Shown here one piece after another: positions 56,496 through 64,000 of a stretch of 64,000 nucleotides of DNA. The stretch is from the NCBI RefSeq assembly GCF_014699135.1, contig NZ_JACOFT010000001.1, positions 496,001 to 560,000 of the forward strand. Reading direction: 5' to 3'. Source of the stretch: Cognatundibacterium aquatile. Lineage in GTDB: Bacteria > Pseudomonadota > Gammaproteobacteria > Burkholderiales > Burkholderiaceae_D. A model generated the notes under the pieces. The model saw only the letters and a list, made by a program, of their open reading frames with translations, was not told the origin of the DNA and searched no databases. The first letter of the stretch is position 1, and each line of letters begins with the position of its first letter. The position numbers and the translations under genes were made by a program.

Positions 56496-56785
56496 TTGAT
56501 TCTCCTTAATTTTTTTGCTGACAACTTGTAGCGTACTTTGCACGATTTGTCATGTTGCCGGGTTCATCTCTTGCTATTCGCGATGAACGCAGGGCTATGG
56601 AGGAGGAAGATGCCGGTACCGGCTGCTGGTTCAATACTTGAATGAACCGGCTTTACCTGTGAGGTGTGACAAGATGGACCGGGAAAAACCAGGAAAAGTT
56701 CCATTTTTTGTGTGACTCACAGGCATTTGCATGCAAATGGTTGCAAACTAGTCTAAAGTAATGCCGTGTTCGTAACTAAGGTTTC
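56496..56785. other. divergent promoter region with a 16-bp palindrome
   Basis: 290 bp between the COG4389 gene and the CorC-like gene. It contains CATTTGCATGCAAATG at 56724-56739, a perfect 16-bp palindrome 46 bases before the downstream start, and an imperfect hairpin GGTTCA/TGAACC at about 56620-56650. No gene is seen. Confidence 0.45.
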
Positions 56786-58099
56786 GTGTTGGATAATTTA
56801 TTGTTAGTGATAGCTGCGCTGTTACTGGTGTTGTTAAACGGTTTTTTTGTGGCAGCCGAATTTGGACTGGTGAAGTTGCGCCAGACCCGAATTCGCAGTA
56901 TTGCCAAATCTTCGGGCTTGCGTGGCAAATTATTAGTCACGGTACATCAGCATCTCGATACTTATCTTTCTGCCTGCCAGCTTGGTATTACGCTCGCCTC
57001 ACTCGGGTTGGGCTGGATAGGCGAACCTGCGTTTGCAAATTTATTGCAACCTTTGTTCCACGTTTTGGGCGTGACTTCGGTTGAAATTATTCACGGTGTT
57101 TCCTTCTTTTTTGCTTTTTTCGTCATTTCTTTCCTGCATATTGTGGTGGGCGAACTGGCACCGAAATCGATGGCAATTCGTATGCCAGAAAAAGTGTCTT
57201 TGTGGACGGCTCCCGCTTTATATGCATTCTACTGGCTGATGTACCCGGTAATTTGGGTGCTCAACAGTAGTGCGAATCTGGTACTGAAATGGGTGGGGCT
57301 GGATGTTGCGCATGGCGGCGATAGCCATTATTCACCGGAAGAATTGAAGCTGATTTTGCGCGGCAGTCATGGCGGCAGCAAAGAAATACGCGATGAATGG
57401 AGCATCATGGCGCAGGTGCTCGATTTCGGCGGGTTGGAAATTTCTGATCTGATGCGCCCGATTAATGAAGTCGTGGCGATGTACAAAAGCGCCAGCCTGG
57501 AAGAAAACATGGAGACGGCAGCACGTAACCGTTTCAGCCGCTATCCGTATTTTGATGAAGATGAAAAAACGGTACTGGGTATGTTGCATCTGAAGGATTT
57601 ATTTCTGGCGCAGCAATCCGGCAAACCGCTGGATGATCTGAGTAAACATTTGCGTCAGGTAGAATTTGTGCCGCCGAATATGCCTGCTCTGGAGTTGTTC
57701 CGTCGCTTTCGTAAAGGCGCACCGCATTTCGCGATAGTCGGACATAAAGGCAGTAAGCCAGTCGGTTTCTTAACGCTGGATAACTTGCTGGGCGCGTTGG
57801 TTGGTCAGATTCGCGATGAATTCCGGCAGAATGAAAACGACTGGACATTGCTGGATGATGGCACACTGATAGGAAAAGGTAGCTTGCCCTTGTACACGCT
57901 GGGCATGGCATTGCGCTTTGATCTCGATAGTGATGAAGTCGAATCGATCGGTGGTTTGATCATGCAGAAATTAGGTGACTTGCCGGTCGAAGGACAGAAA
58001 GTGGAGTTCGACCGTTTTGACGCCGTGGTCAAAAAGATGAATGGTCCACGCATCGTCCTAGTCAGGATTTACCCTAAAAAAGAGCTTGCCGTATCGTGA
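56786..58099 (+). CDS. CNNM/CorC family membrane protein with CBS domains
   Basis: A 437-residue protein: an N-terminal DUF21/CNNM membrane domain with four segments (LLLVIAALLLVLLNGFFVAAEFGLVKLRQTRI onward, to about residue 190), a pair of CBS domains (about 205-330; LEISDLMRPINEVV and HFAIVGHKGSKPVGFLTLDNLLGALVG) and a C-terminal CorC/HlyC domain. Such proteins are often labelled hemolysins but are linked to magnesium or cobalt transport. The start is GTG at 56786 after TAAGG, or possibly the TTG at 56789. Confidence 0.88.
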   Translation: MLDNLLLVIAALLLVLLNGFFVAAEFGLVKLRQTRIRSIAKSSGLRGKLLVTVHQHLDTYLSACQLGITLASLGLGWIGEPAFANLLQPLFHVLGVTSVEIIHGVSFFFAFFVISFLHIVVGELAPKSMAIRMPEKVSLWTAPALYAFYWLMYPVIWVLNSSANLVLKWVGLDVAHGGDSHYSPEELKLILRGSHGGSKEIRDEWSIMAQVLDFGGLEISDLMRPINEVVAMYKSASLEENMETAARNRFSRYPYFDEDEKTVLGMLHLKDLFLAQQSGKPLDDLSKHLRQVEFVPPNMPALELFRRFRKGAPHFAIVGHKGSKPVGFLTLDNLLGALVGQIRDEFRQNENDWTLLDDGTLIGKGSLPLYTLGMALRFDLDSDEVESIGGLIMQKLGDLPVEGQKVEFDRFDAVVKKMNGPRIVLVRIYPKKELAVS

Positions 58100-58157
58100 T
58101 ACGCGTCGCATCAGCAGGCTGTGACGTGCTGATGCGAAGTCGGATACAGTAGGAAAT

Positions 58158-59267
58158 TCAGTCGCCGAGACAGATATTCAGGTCGCGCGCAGTCTGCACA
58201 ATATCACCATTCAGCGGCACACTTTTCATCCGTCCTGCCACTTCTTCCAGTGCGACATAATTCACATCCGGATATGCCAGTGCCACCATGATGCCGGAAT
58301 GCCCTTCATCTAATGCCCGGACTGCAGCAGCACCAAAGCGCATTGCAGAAACGCGGTCGAAGGCGCTCGGACTACCGCCGCGTAATAGATGACCGAGCAC
58401 AACGGCGCGGGTTTCTTTCCCGGTTTTTCTCTGTAATTCTTGCGCCAGGTTTTCGCCTATACCACCCAGTCTTTCCACATAGCCGGCTCCCGCTTTTTCA
58501 TGCAGTACGCGTTCGCCGCCCAATGGGTTCGCACCTTCGGCCACGATAACGATGGAATAGTGATGGCCGGCGCGGTCTCTGGCGGTCAGGTGGGTAGCCA
58601 GCTTTTCAATATCGTAAGGAATTTCCGGTATCAGGATCGCGTGCGCATTTGCAGAAATACCCGTATGTAATGCGATCCAGCCGGCATAACGTCCCATGAC
58701 CTCGACCACCATAATCCGTTGATGACTACCGGCAGTGCTGTGCAGGCGGTCTGTGCATTCGGTTGCAAAGGCGACGGCGGTGTCAAAGCCAAATGTGGTA
58801 AAGGTTTTATCGAGATCGTTATCGATGGTTTTCGGAATGCCAACGACGCGCATTCCTTGTTGATGAAGCACATTGGCAATCGTTAATGTGCCGTCGCCGC
58901 CGATGCAGACTAAGGCATCAATATCCATTGCCTTCAGCGCGGCATGTATTTCCCCGCTGCGGTCGGTTTCTGTCACGCTGCCGTCTGGCATGGTGGTGGC
59001 GAACTTAAGAGGATTCCCATGATTGGTGGTTCCCAGTATTGTTCCGCCAAGATGACCGATATGATCGACTTGTGTCATCGTTAGTTTGGTAATGCCATCA
59101 ACCGGATAGCGATCCGGTCGTAATATGCCATTAAAGCCTTCGCGGATACCGAAGCATTCCCAGCCGCGTTTTTCAGCGGCAAAAACGACAGAACGTATGA
59201 CGGCGTTTAAACCCGGGGCATCGCCACCACCGGTGCTGATGGCAATACGTCGTATAGGATGTGACAT
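58158..59267 (-). CDS. pfkA: 6-phosphofructokinase PfkA
   Basis: A 369-residue phosphofructokinase, which makes fructose 1,6-bisphosphate in glycolysis. Motifs are GGGDAPGLNAVIR near the N-terminus, G123-G-D-G126 (GGDGTL) and P-K146-TIDND. Gly at 126 favours ATP over pyrophosphate, but Lys at 146 is the residue seen in PPi-dependent enzymes, so the donor is not settled by these positions. ATG 59267 follows AGAGGAAA. An ArsR-family gene lies 49 bp upstream on the same strand, so they may be co-transcribed. Confidence 0.9.
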   Translation of the reverse strand: MSHPIRRIAISTGGGDAPGLNAVIRSVVFAAEKRGWECFGIREGFNGILRPDRYPVDGITKLTMTQVDHIGHLGGTILGTTNHGNPLKFATTMPDGSVTETDRSGEIHAALKAMDIDALVCIGGDGTLTIANVLHQQGMRVVGIPKTIDNDLDKTFTTFGFDTAVAFATECTDRLHSTAGSHQRIMVVEVMGRYAGWIALHTGISANAHAILIPEIPYDIEKLATHLTARDRAGHHYSIVIVAEGANPLGGERVLHEKAGAGYVERLGGIGENLAQELQRKTGKETRAVVLGHLLRGGSPSAFDRVSAMRFGAAAVRALDEGHSGIMVALAYPDVNYVALEEVAGRMKSVPLNGDIVQTARDLNICLGD

Positions 59268-59316
59268 GAATTTCCTCTGTGATACCAATGAAGCGGATCA
59301 GATTGCGCTCAGGTCA

Positions 59317-59688
59317 CTATTTGCCTCTGATTGATCCCAGCAAAGCTGCTTGCGCATCAAGTTGTCGGGCCACATTGCCGCAGACCAGATCACATAAGTC
59401 ATAGACGGATTGATCGGCGATCTGGTAGAACACCGTTGTGCCACGACTCTGACGTTCAACCAGTCCGTGTTTTGCCAGCGTCGATAAATGGCGTGAGGCA
59501 TTCGCCTGAGAGCATTGGCAGCGTTCCGCCAGTTCACCAACATTCAGTTCGCCATCGCGCAGACAATTCAGAATGCGCAAACGCGTTGGCTCTGCCAACG
59601 CTGAGAAATACTGCGCGACTTGCGTCAACGCCTGATCTGACAAGCCTTCCATCACAGTAGCAAGCTCCGCTTCTAAAGCGACAATCAT
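59317..59688 (-). CDS. ArsR/SmtB family transcriptional regulator
   Basis: A 123-residue winged-helix regulator. ALAEPTRLRILNCLRDGELNVGELAERCQCSQANASRHLSTLAKHGLVERQSRG is the ArsR DNA-binding domain. The classical metal motif ELCVCDL is replaced by ELNVGEL, but Cys residues occur in CQCSQ and CDLVCGN. A metal or reactive-sulfur ligand is possible and cannot be assigned. It precedes pfkA on the same strand and may regulate it, although this partnership is unusual. Confidence 0.82.
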   Translation of the reverse strand: MIVALEAELATVMEGLSDQALTQVAQYFSALAEPTRLRILNCLRDGELNVGELAERCQCSQANASRHLSTLAKHGLVERQSRGTTVFYQIADQSVYDLCDLVCGNVARQLDAQAALLGSIRGK

Positions 59689-59834
59689 ACCATTTCAATG
59701 CGCGATGCAGGTGTCCATCAAGAGAAGCGGATGCCAGCGCCGACTCTTAGAGTTCAGCATGAAAGCACAGTGCCGCGGTCATTCCAAGCTGTCAGGCTGT
59801 TAAAATAGCCTGACTCATACTTTTCATCTGCAAC

Positions 59835-61115
59835 ATGTGCGCTACCCCAATTACTGTGAACGTTCCGGTCGAACAACTGTGTGTCGGCTTATATGTTCAT
59901 CTCGATATTTCCTGGCTTGATCATTCCTTTGCGTTGAACAGTTTTAAGATAAAAAACGAACAGGAAATTCTGGCACTTCGCCAGTTAGGTTTGAAAACGA
60001 TCAGGGTGAATCCATCCAAGTCGGATTGTCGGCCTCTGCCACCGCCATCGGCCAACGCACCCGTTGCAGAAGTAGCCCTGCCGACGCCCGAGGAACTTGA
60101 GAAAATCAAAGAAAAGCGCGCGCGGATTGATCGTCTTCTGAAAGAGCGCAATGCTATTGCCGAGTGTGAAAAGGAATTGCTGAAAGCAGCGGGGACGTTG
60201 AAAAATATTACGAAGAACCTGTTCGCCCGCCCGCAGGAATCCGTCCGACAAGCCGATGAACTGGTGCAACAGATGCTGGAGTCTCTGCTCGTTGATAAGG
60301 ATATCGCGATCCATCTGATGAATGACAAAATCGCTGGTGAAGAGGCTTATTACCATTCACTGAATGTGACTGTGCTGACGATGATGCTGGCGAAAGAACT
60401 CGCTTTTTCCGCCGATGATATCAAGTTGATGGGTATGGGATGCCTGTTTCACGACATAGGCAAAATGGAGATTCCTGACCGGATTGTTAATAAGACATTT
60501 GAACTGACGCGTGCTGAGCAGAATTTATTGCGACAGCATGTTTTTTATGGCCAGCAAATTGCTGAAAAATTACATTTGCCAAAACAGGTACTGGATATTA
60601 TCAATCAGCATCATGAACATATGGATGGGAGCGGTTATCCGGGTGCTTTGCCGGGCGAAAAAATTTCCCCACTGGCGCGCATTGTGACGATAACGAATGC
60701 TTACGATAATTTGTGTAATTGCCCTAATCCTGCAGATTCCATGAGTCCTTACGAAGCGATGGCGCATATGTTCGGTCATCTGCGCAAGCAGTTTGACCCT
60801 GCTGCCTTGAATCTGTTTATCCGCAGTATGGGTATTTATCCTCCCGGAACGATAGTCCGGTTATCTGATGGCACTTACGGTATGGTCGTTGCTGTCAATT
60901 CTGGTAAGCCCTTACGTCCCAGTGTATTGATCTATGATCCGAGTGTCCCTAAATCGGAGGCGATTATTCTTGATCTGGTTCATGAGCCGGTTCTTGAGAT
61001 TGAGGCGAGTCTGAAGCCTGCTCAGCTTGCTCCTGAAATATATGAATATCTGAGTCCGCGCAAACGCATGACTTATTTCTTCGATACCCAGAAAAACGCC
61101 AGACAGTCATCCTGA
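59835..61115 (+). CDS. HD-GYP domain phosphodiesterase with N-terminal DUF3391
   Basis: A 426-residue cytoplasmic signalling protein. The N-terminal DUF3391 domain (about residues 8-75; VPVEQLCVGLYVHLDISWLDHSF) is followed by a helical linker and an HD-GYP domain (about 165-340). The metal-binding residues are intact: H206-D207 (CLFHDIGK), HHE (259-261) and D-G-S-G-Y-P (264-269). HD-GYP proteins hydrolyse cyclic di-GMP, affecting motility and biofilm. No cognate sensor or regulator gene is adjacent. Confidence 0.92.
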   Translation: MCATPITVNVPVEQLCVGLYVHLDISWLDHSFALNSFKIKNEQEILALRQLGLKTIRVNPSKSDCRPLPPPSANAPVAEVALPTPEELEKIKEKRARIDRLLKERNAIAECEKELLKAAGTLKNITKNLFARPQESVRQADELVQQMLESLLVDKDIAIHLMNDKIAGEEAYYHSLNVTVLTMMLAKELAFSADDIKLMGMGCLFHDIGKMEIPDRIVNKTFELTRAEQNLLRQHVFYGQQIAEKLHLPKQVLDIINQHHEHMDGSGYPGALPGEKISPLARIVTITNAYDNLCNCPNPADSMSPYEAMAHMFGHLRKQFDPAALNLFIRSMGIYPPGTIVRLSDGTYGMVVAVNSGKPLRPSVLIYDPSVPKSEAIILDLVHEPVLEIEASLKPAQLAPEIYEYLSPRKRMTYFFDTQKNARQSS

Positions 61116-61189
61116 TAGGTCTGTCAGACGAGACTGATTCCCGGTCGCTCACAGCGCAGCAAGAGCGGCAAATTTATCCGGATAAAGAC

Positions 61190-62716
61190 ATGACCAGTTA
61201 TCTGCATGCGACTGCGCGGCAACGCATAAACGGCATCATTGAACATTTTCAAGAATTGCTACCCGCATCACCTGCATGGGGTAGTCCGCATTTGCCACAC
61301 CTGAATACTCCGGTTGCATTCGATGATGGTGTCATCATAGGCTACGGCTACCTGTGTGGAAAAATGGTGTTTGCTGCTGTGCAGGATGGCAATTTCATGG
61401 GCGGTGCGATAGGCGAAATTCATGGTGCCAAATTAGTTGGCTTATTGCGCAAAGCGCTGCTGGAAAAACCGACGGCAGTGATACTTCTGGCTGAATCTGG
61501 CGGCGTGCGCTTACAAGAAGCCAACGCGGGTTTGATCGCAGTTTCTGAGCTGATGCGGGCAGTATTGGCGGTGCGTGCAGCCGGTATTCCTGTAATCGTA
61601 TTCAATGGAGGCCAGCATGGATGTTTTGGCGGTATGGGCATCGTCGCCAATTGCGCGGATACTCTCGTCATGTCGACCGAGGCGCGGTTGGGAATGTCCG
61701 GGCCCAGAGTCATTGAAACTGTGCATGGTATTGAGGAATTTGACTCCAGAGATCGTGCGTTGGTATGGCAAGTCAGCGGCGGCGAACATCGCTATCGTAG
61801 TGGAGATTGCCAGATGCTGGTGGAAGATACGATTGCCGCATTTAAAGCAGCGGCGGTGCAGGCACTGACGGTCACCAGGCAGACAGTATCGGGCTTCAGC
61901 TCACTTGAAGCCGAACATGCAATGTTGACGCAGCGCTTAGCGACATTCCCACCAGCGACTGGCGATATTGGTTACGCTGATACTTGCAGAGCCGGGAAGC
62001 CTGAGCCGGAATGGGGTCATCTGGCGGCACAGCTTTTCCCTGAAGGATATGACATCGCCGAAGAAAACTCAGTGTTATCAGGCACTGCGCAAATGAATAG
62101 CGCAACCGTCAGAGTTATGGGTACGACAAATCACACCGAAATCGGAGTGGAAATCGCTCTGAAGCAGGCACAACTGGTGTTGATGACGATGCGTGATTAT
62201 CCAGAGCGACCGATTTTGTTGCTGGTCGATACGACGGGGCAGCGTTTGCGTCGCAGGGATGAAATGCTGGGCATCCAACGATATATGGCGCATCTGGGAA
62301 AATGTATAGAATCAGCGCGGCGAAACGGACATAAGATCGTCGCTTTGGTCTATGGGCAGGCCTTATCCGGAGGTTTTGTCAGTAGCGGCATGATGGCAGA
62401 TGCTTGCTACGCACTACCTTCGTCAATAATCAGAGTCATGGATTTATCTGCCATGGCGCGCATTATGAAAATTCCACCGGAAACGCTTGCCGGGTTGGCG
62501 CAATCTCATCCGGTTTTTGCGCCCGGCCCTGAAAACTATCAACGCATGGGTGGCATGCAGGAAATTTGGAAAAATAATCTGGCATCTTGTCTGATGACCG
62601 CATTCGCAGATATTTCCAATGAAGATTTACGTATGTCGCACGGCGCCGCACGAGGTGGGCGTGTTATGGCACAAAAAGTCGTTGATGCCGTATTATTTGC
62701 AGATATTAAACGTTAA
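61190..62716 (+). CDS. fused malonate decarboxylase beta and gamma subunits (MdcD-MdcE)
   Basis: A 508-residue protein that joins two carboxyltransferase modules normally encoded separately. Residues about 1-265 match MdcD (GGAIGEIHGAKLVGLLRKAL, LLAESGGVRLQEANAGL, NGGQHGCFGGMGI). Residues about 275-508 match MdcE (ENSVLSGTAQMNSATVRVMG, LVDTTGQRLRRRDEMLGIQRYMAHL, GQALSGGFVSSGMMADACYALP). MdcD-MdcE decarboxylates malonyl attached to the MdcC acyl carrier protein. The transferase (mdcA), carrier (mdcC) and prosthetic-group gene mdcB are not nearby. An MdcG-like gene follows 12 bases downstream. A repurposed carboxytransferase is the alternative. Confidence 0.88.
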   Translation: MTSYLHATARQRINGIIEHFQELLPASPAWGSPHLPHLNTPVAFDDGVIIGYGYLCGKMVFAAVQDGNFMGGAIGEIHGAKLVGLLRKALLEKPTAVILLAESGGVRLQEANAGLIAVSELMRAVLAVRAAGIPVIVFNGGQHGCFGGMGIVANCADTLVMSTEARLGMSGPRVIETVHGIEEFDSRDRALVWQVSGGEHRYRSGDCQMLVEDTIAAFKAAAVQALTVTRQTVSGFSSLEAEHAMLTQRLATFPPATGDIGYADTCRAGKPEPEWGHLAAQLFPEGYDIAEENSVLSGTAQMNSATVRVMGTTNHTEIGVEIALKQAQLVLMTMRDYPERPILLLVDTTGQRLRRRDEMLGIQRYMAHLGKCIESARRNGHKIVALVYGQALSGGFVSSGMMADACYALPSSIIRVMDLSAMARIMKIPPETLAGLAQSHPVFAPGPENYQRMGGMQEIWKNNLASCLMTAFADISNEDLRMSHGAARGGRVMAQKVVDAVLFADIKR

Positions 62717-62728
62717 GGCAGTATTCAA

Positions 62729-63412
62729 TTGGATCAGATTGAACAATTTCAGCGTCACGATCTGGTGTGGTTATCTGATCAGGCATGGAGCGACATTTTT
62801 TCCAGGCAAACGCAAAATAGCGAGGGTTTGCAACGCTGGCAACATGAGGAGTGGCCTGCTGTGGTGTTGCGCCGGGATGCGGACGCCGCCGATGATGAAG
62901 TCTGTATAGGATTTGATCTGTCGCTGACGGATGGACGTAAGCCATACATATTTGCCAGAACCAGAGTCGAGTACATCATAGAGCATCAGTCGAGCTTATC
63001 GCTGAGCACGGTCATTCCGGTAGCACCTGTTGCCTGGCAAACCGCTTTACGAGAGCTGAATCTGGAGGCAACGGCTGCCGGTGTGCGCTTACGCGTGTAT
63101 GGTGCACTCGCGTTGCAGTTTTTGACGGGATTAAATTATCTCGATACGAATTCCAGAATTGACATCCTGTTTCGTCCGCAGGACCACAAACATCTTGTTG
63201 CCGGACTGACTTTATTGCAGCGTTATCGTGAACAGATGCCGCTGGATGGTGAAGTCATCTTTCCACGTGGGCAGGCGGTCAGTTGGAAGGAGTGGTTATT
63301 ATCCGATTCGGTGCCGGACGCTGCGCAGGATCAGCTTGTTCTGGTGAAAGACATGTATCAGGCACGGCTACTTCCTAAACATGTGCTGACAGAAAGTCTG
63401 CATGAAACTTAG
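62729..63412 (+). CDS. MdcG-like phosphoribosyl-dephospho-CoA transferase, altered catalytic motif
   Basis: A 227-residue protein related to MdcG, which attaches the prosthetic group to the malonate decarboxylase carrier protein. The N-terminal HDLVWL motif and the nucleotidyltransferase-like core are visible, but the expected GS...S-D-x-D signature reads YGALALQFLTGLNYL followed by NSRIDILF. The Ser after Gly is Ala and the first Asp is Arg, so activity is doubtful. The start is a TTG at 62729 with AAGG about 10 bases upstream; no in-frame ATG gives a complete protein. It is co-transcribed with the fused decarboxylase gene. Confidence 0.75.
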   Translation: MDQIEQFQRHDLVWLSDQAWSDIFSRQTQNSEGLQRWQHEEWPAVVLRRDADAADDEVCIGFDLSLTDGRKPYIFARTRVEYIIEHQSSLSLSTVIPVAPVAWQTALRELNLEATAAGVRLRVYGALALQFLTGLNYLDTNSRIDILFRPQDHKHLVAGLTLLQRYREQMPLDGEVIFPRGQAVSWKEWLLSDSVPDAAQDQLVLVKDMYQARLLPKHVLTESLHET

Positions 63413-63538
63413 CCTTGCCGGAATGGCAAAATACAGGCATGTTCAAAGCGAAGACTGATTCGGTTTCAAATGCCCTCATCACTTGACGAGTTGATTACCT
63501 GGATCAGTCCGGACAGCTTATTTCAACGCACCTGCAGT

Positions 63539-63802
63539 TTAGTAACGACGGCGTGGCTGAGCAGAACCTGAGCCGCTGTGTTTTTCAATATGGCGGAAAG
63601 TGATGCGGCCTTTAGTCAAATCATAAGGCGACATTTCCAGTGTCACTTTATCTCCCGCAAGAATGCGGATGTGATGCTGACGCATTTTGCCTGATGTGTA
63701 GGCGATCAGTTGATGTCCATTTTCCAGATTCACTCTGAAGCGGGAGTCCGGTAAAACTTCTTCAACCAGGCCGCTCATTTCTAACAGTTCTTCTTTTGCC
63801 AT
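63539..63802 (-). CDS. infA: translation initiation factor IF-1 (second-copy type)
   Basis: An 87-residue IF-1, an OB-fold protein binding the 30S A site. [71 protein letters not shown] is complete. It has a C-terminal tail ([11 protein letters not shown]) that ordinary 72-residue IF-1 lacks. Betaproteobacteria commonly carry this longer copy in addition to the one in the spc operon. It converges with the malonate decarboxylase genes. Confidence 0.95.
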   Translation of the reverse strand: MAKEELLEMSGLVEEVLPDSRFRVNLENGHQLIAYTSGKMRQHHIRILAGDKVTLEMSPYDLTKGRITFRHIEKHSGSGSAQPRRRY

Positions 63803-64000
63803 TGTGGGTTCACATTCATATTAATGATTAGGTACTGTCGCTGTTGCGGCAGTTGATATAGTCCTGCAATGACATTTATTGCAGGAGCTGGTTTTACTTA
63901 TTGTTCGTACAGCGTATCCGCTGCATTAAAGAGAAAAAGATCGTTATGCGGGCCATACTTGTATGGCATTTACGTCAGAGCGTAAAGACATATCCGGAAA
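63803..64000. other. right-hand edge, upstream of infA
   Basis: 198 bp that should carry the infA promoter (minus strand). An open frame beginning with ATG at 63946 on the plus strand continues to the window edge (18 codons, MRAILVWHLRQ) but cannot be judged from this length. AAAGAGAAA lies about 10 bases before it. Confidence 0.3.

Overview
The window is a stretch of chromosome from a betaproteobacterium, most likely of the Oxalobacteraceae (Herminiimonas or Janthinobacterium type). This rests on the gene order (tRNA-Tyr, Gly and Thr, tuf, tRNA-Trp, secE, nusG, rplKAJL, rpoBC), on an 87-residue second copy of IF-1, on the protein sequences, and on a moderate GC content. No phage, plasmid, insertion sequence or CRISPR array is visible. 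The gene set is that of a free-living, aerobic, Gram-negative heterotroph.

Layout. 1-1642 (minus): pteridine-reductase-like SDR, folB and the start of ttcA, probably one operon. 1688-7409 (plus): a MidA-like methyltransferase, a DUF2905 membrane protein whose start site lies inside a short repeat, a TPR response regulator, an HDOD-GAF protein and a LysE-type exporter. 7428-9410 (minus): a manganese-type yybP-ykoY riboswitch ahead of a TMEM165/GDT1 transporter, an ArsC-like protein and an unknown protein. 9553-10299: an MgtC-like membrane protein. 10329-24407: the large tRNA-tuf-secE-nusG-ribosomal protein-rpoBC block, with its leader RNAs and a strong final terminator. A palindrome-rich island follows. 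24739-27158: birA, coaX and a SPOR protein. 27235-30369: an IclR regulator with a perfect operator-like palindrome, then hutG and hutF, the last steps of histidine breakdown.

30401-41539 is mixed metabolism: GNAT acetyltransferase, M16 protease, DAHP synthase, PhyH oxygenase, periplasmic Cu/Zn SOD, an esterase, an enterobacterial-style lysA opposite an Lrp-type regulator and an outer-membrane protein, and a TlpA thioredoxin. A P-type cation ATPase follows (41559-44150, minus). The most unusual locus is 44350-49018: a BlaI-type repressor, an M56 (BlaR1-type) membrane protease fused to a complete S11 DD-peptidase-like domain, and a TonB-dependent receptor. 49053-56495 holds a FabH-like synthase, the glutathione-dependent formaldehyde pair (fghA, adhC) opposite a GlxA-type regulator, a YitT-like membrane protein and a large COG4389 membrane protein. 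56786-61115 holds a CorC-type CBS membrane protein, pfkA behind an ArsR-type regulator, and an HD-GYP protein. 61190-63412 carries a fused malonate decarboxylase beta/gamma protein and an MdcG-like protein with an altered catalytic motif, without the other mdc genes. The window ends with infA.

Three copies of an 80-bp repeat built from ATACT-G6-AGTAT boxes lie at about 2.9, 30.4 and 31.3 kb. The boxes occur in different orientations in the three copies. All functional calls come from reading the sequence; no database search was run.
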